Part shown: positions 40,865 to 50,777 of the stretch, one piece after another
How the letters are laid out: each line of letters opens with the position of its first letter
Numbering within the stretch: position 1 is the first letter of the stretch
Source: Breoghania sp.
GTDB taxonomy: Bacteria; Pseudomonadota; Alphaproteobacteria; Rhizobiales; Stappiaceae
Assembly (NCBI RefSeq): GCF_030066895.1
Contig: NZ_JASJAV010000001.1
Span: 62,001 to 126,000, forward strand
DNA length: 64,000 nucleotides
Direction: 5' to 3'
Notes under the pieces: model-generated
Database searches by the model: none
What the model saw: the letters and a program-made list of their open reading frames with translations, nothing else
What the model was told of the DNA's origin: nothing
Program-made: the position numbers and the translations under genes

Positions 40865-42092
40865 ATGCAGCAATCCACCGCCGACGACAGGTCCTCAGAC
40901 AAGGCTCGGCTGCGCGTCGTCATTGCGCGCGGAGACAGCACCACCAGCTTCACCGTCCGCCCCGTTGTCGCCGGAAGCGTTTTCGGCGTCTGCCTGCTGC
41001 TCGTCACCGCCTATCTCGGCGCGGCCGCCTATCTGATGCTGCACGACGACAATCCCAGCACCACCGTTGCTGCACAAATCCACCAGGCCCGCTACTACGA
41101 AGACCGTATCGCCGAGCTTCGCGCCCGCGTCGACCACGTCACCAGCCAGAGCCTCGTCGCCCGGCAGAACTACGAGACGCAGATCGCGGGTTTGAAGAAG
41201 CGCCAGGGCGAGATCGATGCACGCCATGCCCGCGTTGCCGACGTGCTGACCCGCGCGGCCCAATCCGGGCTCTCCATCACCGCCGCCAAGCCGCTGCCGC
41301 TCGCCAAGCCCGGCGACCTTCCCGCGCAAGAAGCATTGCTATCGACGCCCTCCCCAGCCGCTCCTGCAACGCCGACGATCACAGCGACGCCGGACGCCGT
41401 GCGCTCGGACAAACTGATCATGAGCCGGATTAAGAACGGGCTGGAAGTGATAGATCGGCAATCGGAAACCGCGCTTGATCTTATTGCGCTCACGGCCGAG
41501 CGCCGCATTGCGCGGATCGAGCGCGTGACCCATTCGCTGAGCTTCTATCTCGACGGCCCGCATGAAGGCGTCGGCGAACCTTACGAGCCGATCGTCAGTA
41601 CCACCTTCGACGATCGCCTGGCGCGCGCCGACAGGGCTGTCCGGCGCCTGTCGGAGTTGCGCGGATGCAAAGTCCCTGCCCTTCGAGCAGCCGCTGAGAG
41701 GGTCGCTCTCCGTCACCAGCCCCTACGGGCCCCGGCTTGATCCGTTCCTCAACACCCCCGCCATGCATACCGGTCTGAACCTGCGCGCGCCCTACGGCAC
41801 CCCGGTTCAAGCGACCGCGGCCGGCACGGTCGTCTCCACCGGTCACAAGTGCGGATACGGGCTGATGGTGGAGATTGATCACGGCAACGGTGTCGTCACC
41901 CGCTATGGGCACTTGAGCCACATTCTGGTGTCCGAAGGCGACACGGTTTCCGCCGACGAGGTAATCGGCAAGGTCGGCAATACCGACCGCAGCACCGACA
42001 CGCACCTGCACTACGAGACCCGCATTTCCTCAGATCCCGTCGACCCGCAGACCTTCCTGAACGCCGGAGAGAAGCTCGCCGGGATCCTCTGA
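40865..42092 (+). pseudogene. M23-family cell-wall peptidase, frameshifted, zinc ligand altered
   Basis: Envelope LytM-type metallopeptidase. N-terminal membrane helix (VAGSVFGVCLLLVTAYLGAAAYL), then coiled coil (YYEDRIAELRARVDHV) and linker. A frameshift near 41667 separates this from the peptidase domain. There the H-x-G-x-D zinc motif reads MHTGLNLRAPYGTPV, so the metal-binding Asp is Asn. The later block GNTDRSTDTHLHYE has Asp at two positions normally Gly. The second histidine motif HLHYE is kept. A combination of frameshift and active-site decay. Confidence 0.85.
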
Positions 42093-42130
42093 CGGCAGAG
42101 TGATTGTGGCTGGAGGAGATGTCTTCAGAA

Positions 42131-42532
42131 GGCCCATCCTTCGAAACGGCAAAATAAGCATCTCATATCCCTGATATGTCATCCCCGCGCAGGCGGGGAT
42201 CCAGCATTCCAGAGACGTGCGCGGCTCTTGCGTAAACGGATCCAGTGGTTACTGGTTCCCCGCCTGCGCGGGGATAACAATCGTGCGTGTTGATCCTGCC
42301 GGGACAGCCCCGGATTTCACGGTGAATGCCGCTTCCCGCCCACCTCACGACAACGTCATCCTGAGGAGCGCTCGAAGGATGGGCTTCCCTCAATTTCGAT
42401 GGAAATGAGCTCCTTTTGCGCCGGACTGTCATACCCGCGATAGCGAGGCCCCGGCATTCCAGAGACATGTGCGGCTCTCGCGCAAATAGCTGATCCAGTT
42501 GTCACCGGATCCCCACCTCGGTGGGAATGACA
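42131..42532. repeat. Composite repeat block: degenerate family A pair around family C, plus a second C
   Basis: Truncated A copies at 42131-42150 and 42353-42384 (inverted) enclose a family C element at 42177-42279. A diverged C element follows at 42427-42532. This fills the 480-bp gap between the M23 remnant and exoR, with no gene seen. Confidence 0.84.
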
Positions 42533-42575
42533 AGCGTGCTCGATGAGTAATTCGAAGCCCGACGCGAAACCGCGC

Positions 42576-43397
42576 TCAGCGGGACGCGACGGCCTTTTCC
42601 TGCCACCGCTGGGCCAGCGTCATGGCACGGCGGCGCTCCGCCTCGCCGGCAAGCGAGAAGGCGCGTTCCTGGGTATCGACAATCCAGGCATCCTTGTCGC
42701 CATGGGCATGCGGCAGGGCGATGGTCAGCCACATCAGGCCGCGGATCCGGTTGGACGGAAACGTCTCGTCGAAGAACAGCAGCTTGCCGAGCGTCGCCTG
42801 GGCCTGATAGTGCCCCTTGAGCGCGGCCAGCTTCAGCCAGCGCGCGGCCATGCGCAGGTCCGGCGGATCGTCGGGGGATCCTTCGAGATAGATCCGCCCG
42901 AGATTGTACTGCGCGTCCGCATTGCCGAAATAGGAGGCCGCGTAGGTGAAGATCTCCCGCGCCCGGCGGATATTCGGCTTCACCGCCGTATCCTGGATGC
43001 CGGTCAGGTAGTAGGAGCCGATGGCCACGAATGCGCTGGCCACATACGGCGCCTGGGAGGAACTGGGCGCGTCGTCGGCGTGCTGAGAGGCGATGCGCGA
43101 AAAATACTTGAAGGCCTTGAGATCATCCTCGGCCACGCCGTCGCCATCGGCATACATGCGCCCAAGCTTCCACTGCGCGGCCGGAACTCCGTTTTCCGCG
43201 GCAAAGGAAAGCGCGTCGACTGCCTTCTGCTTGTTGCCGGCGAAATAGGCGCGAGCGCCGAGGCGGAAAGCCTCGGTCGGCGTCGTTTGCGCCTTTTCCG
43301 ACGCGGCTCCCGGATCGAATGCGTAACTCGCACCGAAGGGGAGAAGCGCCAGAATGCCGGCCAGACAAAGGATCGCGTTGGTATTCCGCATGATCAT
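42576..43397 (-). CDS. exoR: ExoR homologue, Sel1-repeat periplasmic regulator
   Basis: Intact 273-residue exported Sel1/TPR-like protein. Signal peptide about 1-26 (ILCLAGILALLPFGASYAF). Repeats include AAQWKLGRMYADGDGVAEDD, ADAQYNLGRIYLEG and YQAQATLGKLLFF, and the ExoR-typical block AFVAIGSYYLTGIQDTAVKP. In rhizobia ExoR binds and restrains the sensor kinase ExoS, controlling ChvI, exopolysaccharide, motility and host invasion. Retained undamaged among broken neighbours. Start at 43397 or ATG 43391. Confidence 0.85.
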   Translation of the reverse strand: MIMRNTNAILCLAGILALLPFGASYAFDPGAASEKAQTTPTEAFRLGARAYFAGNKQKAVDALSFAAENGVPAAQWKLGRMYADGDGVAEDDLKAFKYFSRIASQHADDAPSSSQAPYVASAFVAIGSYYLTGIQDTAVKPNIRRAREIFTYAASYFGNADAQYNLGRIYLEGSPDDPPDLRMAARWLKLAALKGHYQAQATLGKLLFFDETFPSNRIRGLMWLTIALPHAHGDKDAWIVDTQERAFSLAGEAERRRAMTLAQRWQEKAVASR

Positions 43398-44230
43398 TTT
43401 CTGTTCGTTACTCTGCGAAAGCCCGCGGCGACGGCTGACACGGCCGCCCGTTCAAAACGCCTGACGACATCGACCTCCCGCCCATATGGCGATATCGCTC
43501 GTCCGGCGCCGGTTTCCGGCGTGTCCAACCTCACACAGCGGTCCCTTCCGCCACACCTGCGACGCTTCCCGAAAGGGGTCGCATCACGTATCGATCGCGG
43601 CGCGAGCAAACCCGAGTAATCCGCTTGCGCTTTTCTAACGGGTTGCCGCCGCACTTCATTCGACACGATACATGCCCGCAGAAACATGGCCGAAAGGGGG
43701 CGTCAGCCCTCGCACAGACTGTTAGCCGAAACATTCACGAAGGTGTGTTGCGCGCTGGGCACATAGGCCGAAAAACAGCCTTGCGGCAGTCGGATTCGCG
43801 CCGAAGTGTCGCCCGTTTCCTGCCTCGTTCTGCACTCCGCGCTCAAGCGTGTGCGTCTCCGGATCGGAAGCGCTCAACACCCGCGCGAAAGACAAATCTC
43901 CGCAACGTAAGGGCAAGGAGGTTCCTTCAGTTGATTTTAGGACGAACGACGAAGCGCGCCGCCATTTCCGCCGGCAATGCGGCGAGCGAAAGAGCCGCCA
44001 GCATGCCGGGGGGCGGCATGATGGGCGGGGTACGGGTAAGCTGAACCTTGGAGAGAGCCATCTCTGCGCGTTCTGCGCTTGACCGGAGTTCCGCCAGAAC
44101 CGCATGAAGTTCGCCGTAGGTGCCCATCCTGGACCTACTGTTCATGGGAGGTCGCGCGATAGACGCCAGCCGGTTTCTCTATGGTTAATGGCGCACCAGT
44201 TAATTGACGTCGGGAATCGGTGGCGTGGCC
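43398..44230. other. 833-bp intergenic region, no convincing gene
   Basis: Between exoR and recJ. No tRNA, repeat family or terminator was recognised. One minus-strand ORF (43927-44145, 72 codons, from MGTYGELHAVLAELRSSAER) has plausible composition but weak ribosome-binding sequence and no family I know. Confidence 0.4.
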
Positions 44231-46198
44231 CTAGCGCTGGCCCAGTTTCGGCTCGGCCGCATCCAGCACCCGCATCTGCACTTTGGGCGCGCCCTGCCAA
44301 TGGTCGAGCGACAGGCAGCCCGCCACATGCAGCATGTGCCCGCGCGCCCCCAGAAGCGCCTGGCCAAGCGGCTGATCGGCGCAGCGGAACGCGATCGCCT
44401 TGATCGAGGAGCGGTCGGATCCCTCCAACGACAGCCGCACATGGCCGTTGCCGACCGTATCGGCAAAGGTCACCCGGTGACTCGGCAGCGCAAAGACCGG
44501 TTCGGAGTGCCCTGTCCCGTAAGGCCCGGCCTTTTCCAGAAGCGCCATCAGATCCAGCGTCGCGCCCGATGCCGTCACCGCACCGTCGATCTTGAGGACG
44601 TGGTCCTCGCGCGAGGCGGTAACATCGGCGGCAAGCCGCTCTTCCATGAACACCTTGAGATCGTCGACCCTGTCGCGCATCACGGTCAGCCCGGCCGCCA
44701 TGGCGTGCCCGCCGCCCTTGAGGATGATGCCCGCGTCGAGCGCCGCACGCACCGCCCCACCGAGATCGACGCCCGGAACAGACCGGCCCGACGACGTGCC
44801 CTTGCCGTCGGCATCGAACGAGATGGCGAAGGTCGGGCGGCGATGGCGTGCCTTCAACCGCGAGGCGATCAGCCCGACGACGCCCGGATGCCAGTTGTCG
44901 GCCCCCGTCACCAGCACCGACGGCCCTTCACCGTCGAGCATGACGGCGGTCGCCTGCGCCTCTCCCTCTTCCAGCATGGCCGCTTCCATGGCCTGCCGCT
45001 CCGCGTTCAGCCGGTCGAGATGAGCCGCGATTTCGCCCGCCGCACTCGCATCGTCGGTCGACAGCAGCCGAGCGCCCAGCGCAGCGTCGCCGATACGTCC
45101 GCCCGCATTGATGCGCGGCCCGAGCAGAAATCCCAGATGATAAGGCGCCAGCGGACCATTGATCCGCGCCACGTCGGCAAGGGCGGCCAGTCCCGCATTC
45201 TGCCGCCGATGCATTGCGACAAGCCCTTTCGTCACATAGGCCCGGTTGAGCTGCTTGAGCGGAACCACGTCGCACACCGTTCCCAGCGCCACCAGATCAA
45301 GCCATGAGAGCAAATCTGGAGCATTCCCGTTAAAGTAGCGACGTTTCTTCAACTCGCGCATGAGCGCGACCAGCACCAGGAACGTCACCCCGACCGCCGC
45401 CAGATGTCCTTGTCCGGACAGGTTGTCCTGCCGGTTGGGATTGACGAGCGCGGTGCACAGCGGCAGCTCCACACCGACCTGATGGTGATCGGCAACCACG
45501 ACGTCGAGCCCGATCTTGCGCGCCTCTTCCAGCGCCTCGAAGGAAACGGAGCCGCAATCGAGCGTGATGATGAGGCTCGCCCCGCCCGCCTTGAGATCGT
45601 GCATGGCGGCTGGGTTCGGGCCGTAGCCCTCGATGATCCGGTCGGGAATATAGATACGCGGATCGAGCCCGAGAGATCGCAGGCCTCGCGTCATCAGGGC
45701 CGAGGAGGTTGCCCCGTCCACGTCATAGTCACCGAAGACGGCAACGCCCTCCCCGCGCTCGACCGCATCGGCAATGCATGCGGCGGCCGCATCCATATCG
45801 ACGAGGCTGGAGGGATCGGGCATCAGCGAACGGATGGAGGGTTCGAGGAATTCGGCCGCCTCTTCCGCCACCACGCCGCGCCCGGCCAGAACGCGGGACA
45901 CGATATCGGGAATGCCGTTGCGCTGTGCAATGGCCTGGGCCTGCATGGCGCTGACATTGTCGAGCCGCTCGCGCCATGCCCTGCCCGTAGCCGAATTCTT
46001 CACCCCCAGAAAGGCGCGGGTCTCCGGATCCTCGCGAAAACCGTCATGGGAGAGTGTGGCGAGCTTTGGCAGCAAAACGGTCTCTTCGGGTTCGCGGATG
46101 ATGGGCCGGACTATAACCACGAGTCGGACGCGGGCAAGAGGGTGCGGTGAGATTGGGGGCCGAGAGAAGGAAATGGAGGCGCTTGCGCGCCCCCTCAA
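44231..46198 (-). CDS. recJ: Single-stranded-DNA-specific exonuclease RecJ
   Basis: Intact DHH-superfamily 5'-3' exonuclease for recombination and mismatch repair. Motifs: VAVFGDYDVDGATSSALM (DxD), LIITLDCGS, VVADHHQVG (DHH), HLGFLLGPRINAGGRIGD, and the DHHA1-domain GGGHAMAAGLTV. The ORF opens at 46198, but the first 40 residues (RASASISFSRPPIS) look non-native and overlap a palindromic repeat. The true start is probably a GTG or TTG near 46120-46090, before LATLSHDGFREDPE. Confidence 0.93.
   Translation of the reverse strand: MRGRASASISFSRPPISPHPLARVRLVVIVRPIIREPEETVLLPKLATLSHDGFREDPETRAFLGVKNSATGRAWRERLDNVSAMQAQAIAQRNGIPDIVSRVLAGRGVVAEEAAEFLEPSIRSLMPDPSSLVDMDAAAACIADAVERGEGVAVFGDYDVDGATSSALMTRGLRSLGLDPRIYIPDRIIEGYGPNPAAMHDLKAGGASLIITLDCGSVSFEALEEARKIGLDVVVADHHQVGVELPLCTALVNPNRQDNLSGQGHLAAVGVTFLVLVALMRELKKRRYFNGNAPDLLSWLDLVALGTVCDVVPLKQLNRAYVTKGLVAMHRRQNAGLAALADVARINGPLAPYHLGFLLGPRINAGGRIGDAALGARLLSTDDASAAGEIAAHLDRLNAERQAMEAAMLEEGEAQATAVMLDGEGPSVLVTGADNWHPGVVGLIASRLKARHRRPTFAISFDADGKGTSSGRSVPGVDLGGAVRAALDAGIILKGGGHAMAAGLTVMRDRVDDLKVFMEERLAADVTASREDHVLKIDGAVTASGATLDLMALLEKAGPYGTGHSEPVFALPSHRVTFADTVGNGHVRLSLEGSDRSSIKAIAFRCADQPLGQALLGARGHMLHVAGCLSLDHWQGAPKVQMRVLDAAEPKLGQR
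46164..46192. repeat. Short palindrome, copy 1
   Basis: GGAAATGGAGGCGCTTGCGC, nearly the same as 47164-47189 on the other side of the QOR-type gene. Confidence 0.6.
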
Positions 46199-47141
46199 GA
46201 CCGAAAATCAATCAACGGCTTCGCCCCGCCCGCCTCCCGGAACGCGCGGATGGCCGCTTTCCAGTCTTCCAGCACAAACACCTGCACCTCAGGGAACTCC
46301 ACCTGCCGCAGCAACGGCCACAATCGATCGAACTGCACCTGCCAGACGGCGGGCGTCATTTCCGCCAGATCGTCGCGAAGGTGAAACCGCTCGAACCCGG
46401 CCCGAAGGATCGCAGGCGGCACCACAGGTTGCCCGCTCAACAGATCGTAGCCGACGAAAACCGACCCCATCCGCATGGCGGCGAGCACCTTCGATCCCAG
46501 ATCTCCGCCGACGGCATCGAACGTCACATCCGCGGCCCGCGCCGCCGCCTCGATCGCGCCCGCGTCCTCTCCCGAAACCGGTACGATGCCGAGTGTGCGC
46601 ATGCGGGCGACCCGCTCGCTCGAGCGGTAGACGCCGACGACCTCGACCGCTCCTTGCAACAACGCCCAATGTCCCAAGAGCGTGGCGCAACTGGAGCCCG
46701 ATACCGTCAACAGCACACGCTTTCCCGCCACCGGATAGCGGGTGAGCATGCGCAGCGCCGCCAGCGGATTGATGTAACCGCGCGCGGCGCGCAGATCCTC
46801 GATATCATCGGGAACCGGCACCGCGAGAGCCGGATCGCAATCGACATAGCGCTGCCACGTTCCCGGCCCACGCAGGGGCAGAACACGGGAGCCGATGAGA
46901 GCGGCATGCGCTCCGTGTGCCTCTACCACCCGGCCCACGCCCTCGTAACCCGCCACCATCGGCAGCGTGATGAGATGCGAATAGACGCCGGTGACGGGGA
47001 TCAGATCGGAGGGGTTGACCGGAGCGAGCTCCATTTCGACCCGGATCAGTCCCGGCTTGAGAGGAGCGAGATCCGCGTCTTCAAGATGCAGGGCGTCCAG
47101 CGGGTCGCCGAAGGGCGGTAGATCAGGGCACGGTTTTTCAT
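46195..47141 (-). pseudogene. QOR-type zinc-independent alcohol dehydrogenase / enoyl reductase, hidden N-terminal frameshift
   Basis: MDR-superfamily oxidoreductase resembling trans-2-enoyl-CoA / quinone reductases. The natural start is ATG 47141 (MKNRALIYR), but the C-run near 47115 is one base short, so the next block GDPLDALHLEDADL is out of frame. A longer upstream frame from 47259 masks the defect. The rest is clean: PVNPSDLIPVTGVY, MVAGYEGVGRVV, and a nucleotide site read as LLTVSGSSCATLLGHWALLQ. Could be a genuine lesion or a homopolymer error. Confidence 0.8.
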
Positions 47142-47163
47142 GCGGGCCCCTTATGGGCGAAGG

Positions 47164-47189
47164 GGAAATGGAGGCGCTTTCGCGCCTCC
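47164..47189. repeat. Short palindrome, copy 2
   Basis: GGAAAT then a perfect stem GGAGGCGC-TTTC-GCGCCTCC between glpX and the QOR-type gene; it may act as a weak terminator for glpX. Confidence 0.6.
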
Positions 47190-47272
47190 GGACCCTTTCC
47201 TTCTTCCTCCCCCGAAACGCAAAACGCCGCCGCCGGGGCGACGCCGTTTCCACATTCAAGACCGGACTGTCC

Positions 47273-48268
47273 TCAGTCCAGATAGAACTTCTTGAACTGC
47301 GTGTGCTCGCCTTCGATCCAGCGCACGGTGCCAGTGGTGGAACGCATAACGCAGGTGTGCGTCGTGATGCGATCCTTGCCGAAATGCACGCCGCGCAGGA
47401 AGTTGCCGTCGGTCACGCCGGTCGCGGCGAAGTAGACGTCGCCCGAAGCCAGCTCTTCCATCTTGTACTTGCGGTTGAGATCGGAGATGCCCATCCGTTC
47501 CGCGCGCTCGTACTGGTCGTCACGCGCGATCACCAGACGGCCCTGCATCTGACCGCCGACGCAGCGAAGCGCTGCCGCTGCCAGAACGCCCTCGGGCGCA
47601 CCGCCAATACCCATGTAGATATCGATGCCGGTCTCTTTCGGCGTCGTGGTGTGGATCACGCCGGCAATGTCGCCGTCGCCGATGAGCCGCAGCGCGCATC
47701 CGACTTCACGGATCTCCGCGATCAGCTTGTCGTGGCGCGGACGGTCGAGCACGCAGACGTTGATCTCATGCAGGTCGACGCCCTTGGCCTTGGCCAGCGC
47801 GTTGATGTTCTCCGCCGCCGGCGTATCCAGATCAACCAGACCATCCGGATAGCCCGGGCCGATGGCGATCTTGTTCATGTAGCAGTCCGGCGCATTCAAA
47901 AGGCCGCCATGCTCGGCAAGCGCTAGAACGGCCAGCGAGTTCGGCAGGTTCTTGGCGCAGACGGTGGTGCACTCCAGAGGATCGAGCGCAATGTCGACCT
48001 TGGGGCCCTTGGTGGTGCCAACCTTCTCGCCGATATAAAGCATCGGCGCCTCGTCGCGCTCGCCCTCGCCGATCACGACGGTGCCGTCGATGGGAAGGCG
48101 GTTGAGTTCGCGCCGCATGGCGTCGACGGCTGCCTGATCGGTGGCCTTCTCGTCCCCGCGCCCGCGCATGCGTGCAGCCGAAACCGCCGCTCGTTCCGTC
48201 ACACGCGCCACCTCCAGGGTCAGGAGGCGGTCGAGCTTGTACTTCGAATTTTCATCCTCGGTGGACAT
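47273..48268 (-). CDS. glpX: Class II fructose-1,6-bisphosphatase
   Basis: Intact 331-residue GlpX enzyme of gluconeogenesis. Metal-site phrases: TVVIGEGERDEAPMLYIGE, VDIALDPLECTT, GDGDIAGVI and GIGGAPEGVLAAAALRC. In Hyphomicrobiales it is commonly found next to hom, as here (6 bp after hom on the same strand), so the two are likely cotranscribed. Confidence 0.95.
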   Translation of the reverse strand: MSTEDENSKYKLDRLLTLEVARVTERAAVSAARMRGRGDEKATDQAAVDAMRRELNRLPIDGTVVIGEGERDEAPMLYIGEKVGTTKGPKVDIALDPLECTTVCAKNLPNSLAVLALAEHGGLLNAPDCYMNKIAIGPGYPDGLVDLDTPAAENINALAKAKGVDLHEINVCVLDRPRHDKLIAEIREVGCALRLIGDGDIAGVIHTTTPKETGIDIYMGIGGAPEGVLAAAALRCVGGQMQGRLVIARDDQYERAERMGISDLNRKYKMEELASGDVYFAATGVTDGNFLRGVHFGKDRITTHTCVMRSTTGTVRWIEGEHTQFKKFYLD

Positions 48269-48273
48269 TCATG

Positions 48274-49632
48274 TCATCCTTGCGCTGTGCCAGCGTCGGG
48301 TTTGCGTTCGATGCGGATCATGCGCGGCTGGCCGACGAGAACGTTCTCGCACCGGATCGCTTCTAGTGCTGCCTTGATATCCGCTTCGGTTGTTTCATAG
48401 GTGATCATGATGACCGGTTGCGGAGACGTCACGTGCAGGGCGTCGAGGGAAAGCTCCGGAGCCTCACTCTTGGGCGCACGCCGGCGCTGCACGATCGATT
48501 CAAGAGAGATGTTCTTTTCCGCCATGCATCTGGCGATGGTGGCGAAGGCGCCCGGCCGATCATAGATCGACAAACGGATGAAGTAGCCGCCCTCATGCCG
48601 ACGCATGCGTGCGCGGGTATAGGGCTCCAGATCCTCCACGGGACGGCCCATGGTCGGCATGATGTCGCCGCGGGCAATGTCGGCAATGTCTGCAATAACC
48701 GAGGAAGCGGTGGCGTTGCCGCCGGCACCCGGCCCGACCAGCACCACCTCGCCGAGGTAATCCGCTTCCACGGCAACGGCGTTCAAAACACCGTCGATGC
48801 GCGCGATAGCGGATGATTTAGGCACCATTGTGGGATGCACGCGCTGTTCGATACCGGTATCGGTGCGCTGGGCGATCCCGAGGAGCTTGATGCGGTAGCC
48901 GAGTTCGTCGGCCGCCTCGATATCGGCCGTGGTGATCTCGGTGATACCTTCGAGATAGATGGACTCGACATCCGTCTGGCACCCGAAAGCCAGGCTGGTC
49001 AGCAGCGCCAGCTTGTGCGCGGTGTCGTTGCCCTCGATATCTAAGGTCGGATCGGCCTCCGCATAGCCAAGCCGCTGCGCTTCCTTGAGGCACTCCTCGA
49101 AAGACAGGCCCTCGCGTTCCATCCAGGTCAGGATGTAATTGCAGGTGCCGTTGAGAATGCCGGAAACGCGGGTAACCGCATTCCCCGACAGCGACTCACG
49201 CAGCGTCTTGACGATCGGAATGCCGCCGGCGATGGCAGCCTCGAAATTGAGGCTGACGCCGTTGTCCTCGGCGAGCTTCGCCAGGTCCATTCCGCGTTTT
49301 GCAAGAAGTGCCTTGTTGGCCGTCACCACGTGCTTGCCGGATGACAGCGCGGCGCGCACCACCGCCAGAGCGGGCCCATTTTCCCCGCCGATCAATTCGA
49401 CGAGAACGTCGATGCTGTTGGAATGGGAGAGCGTCAGGGCGTCGTCGTACCAGGCATACCCGGAAAGATCGACGCCGCGGTCGCGGCTCCTGTCGCGAGC
49501 AGCGACGGCGACGACTTCGATCGGCCGACGGCAACGTGCGGCCAGATGCTTGCCGTGCTCTTCGACGAGACGGAGAACGGACGCGCCGACCGTTCCAAGG
49601 CCGGCGACGCCGAGTCTCAAGGCATCTTGCAT
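48274..49632 (-). CDS. hom: Homoserine dehydrogenase
   Basis: Intact 452-residue NAD(P)-dependent enzyme of Thr/Met synthesis. Nucleotide loop GVAGLGTVGASVLRLV; substrate motif GGIPIVKTLRESLSGN; GILNGTCNYILTWME; catalytic region YAEADPTLDIEGNDTAHKLA. C-terminal ACT domain from about 350 gives likely feedback control. First gene of the hom-glpX pair; 25 bp after the aminotransferase fragment, matching the usual alaC-hom-glpX order. Confidence 0.96.
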   Translation of the reverse strand: MQDALRLGVAGLGTVGASVLRLVEEHGKHLAARCRRPIEVVAVAARDRSRDRGVDLSGYAWYDDALTLSHSNSIDVLVELIGGENGPALAVVRAALSSGKHVVTANKALLAKRGMDLAKLAEDNGVSLNFEAAIAGGIPIVKTLRESLSGNAVTRVSGILNGTCNYILTWMEREGLSFEECLKEAQRLGYAEADPTLDIEGNDTAHKLALLTSLAFGCQTDVESIYLEGITEITTADIEAADELGYRIKLLGIAQRTDTGIEQRVHPTMVPKSSAIARIDGVLNAVAVEADYLGEVVLVGPGAGGNATASSVIADIADIARGDIMPTMGRPVEDLEPYTRARMRRHEGGYFIRLSIYDRPGAFATIARCMAEKNISLESIVQRRRAPKSEAPELSLDALHVTSPQPVIMITYETTEADIKAALEAIRCENVLVGQPRMIRIERKPDAGTAQG

Positions 49633-49657
49633 ATATCCGTGATCCAGTATCTGAGTT

Positions 49658-50692
49658 TCAGCGCCGGGCGCCTATCGGGATCACGCTGTGCAATGTTTCG
49701 TCCGCAGTTTCAAGAAAACGCCGGATGTTTCGCGCAGCCTGGCGGATCCGTTGCTCATTCTCCACAAGTGCGATGCGGACATATTCGCCGAATCCGATGC
49801 CCGGAGACACCGCCACATCCGCCTTTTCAATCAGTAGTTTAGAAAATTCCACCGATCCCAGGTGCCGGAATTTCTCCGGAATCGGCGACCAGGCGAACAC
49901 CGAGGCGCGCGGCGAAGTCACCGGAAAACCGGCATTGTCGAAGTATTCCACCAACACGTCGCGACGCTTCTTGTAGATCTCGCGCGTCTCCGCGATGCAC
50001 TCGTCCAGCCCGTTCAGCGCGGCGGTGGCTGCAACCTGGATCAGCGTGAAGGCGCCGTAATCGAGTGCGCCGATCAGTCGTTCGTTACCGACCGCGAATC
50101 CCATGCGCCAACCGGGCACCGAGAAGGTCTTCGACATCGAGGTGAACTCCACCGCGATATCCATCGCACCGGGAACCTGAAGAACCGACGGCGGCGGGGT
50201 GTTGTCGAAATAGATCTCCGAATAGGCGAGATCGGACAGCAGGAACACGTCATTCTTTTTCGCAAACGCCACCACGTCCTTGTAGAAATCCAGATCCGCG
50301 ACATAGGCCGTCGGGTTCGACGGGTAGCACAGGATCACGGCCGTGGGCTTGGGCACCGAGTGTTTGACGGCGCACTCAAGCGCATGAAAGAACTCCGCAT
50401 TCGGCTCGACCGAAACGTAGCGCAACGCGGCGCCCGCCATCAGGAAACCGAAGTCGTGGATCGGGTAGCTCGGGTTCGGCACCAGCACCACGTCGCCCGG
50501 CGCGGTGATCGCCTGCGCCATGTTGGCGAAGCCTTCCTTGGAGCCCAGCGTCGCGACGACCTGGGTATCCGGGTCAAGCTTCACGCCGAACCGGCGGCCG
50601 TAATATCCGCCTTGCGCCTTGCGCAGGCCCTTGATGCCCTTGGACGCGGAATACCGGTGCGAGCGCGGGTCCTGAACGATCTCGGTCAGCAA
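49658..50692 (-). pseudogene. Class I/II PLP aminotransferase (AlaC-like), N-terminus deleted
   Basis: Aminotransferase normally located before hom. From 50692 downward it is clean: HRYSASKGIKGLRKAQGGYY, ATLGSKEGFANMAQAI, SNPTAY and PLP-lysine motif FTSMSKTFSVPGWRMGFAVG. The usual first 55 residues (FxxVNxLKxxARxxGxDIIDLGMGNPD-type region) are absent; upstream sequence at 50700 is unrelated and belongs to the space after the lipoprotein gene. Only a TTG at 50692 remains as a start. A deletion of about 165 bp or more is inferred. Confidence 0.83.
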
Positions 50693-50777
50693 GGAAAGAC
50701 TTCAAAGGAGTCGTTGCGAAAGCATCGAGAGGCAGAGAACACGGACGCGGAGAACGGGTGAAGGGCGCCTCTCCGGC

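Noticed and set aside
43927..44145. 72-codon minus-strand ORF between exoR and recJ
   Set aside because: Plausible composition but no good ribosome-binding site or family match; mentioned with the gap, not called as a gene.
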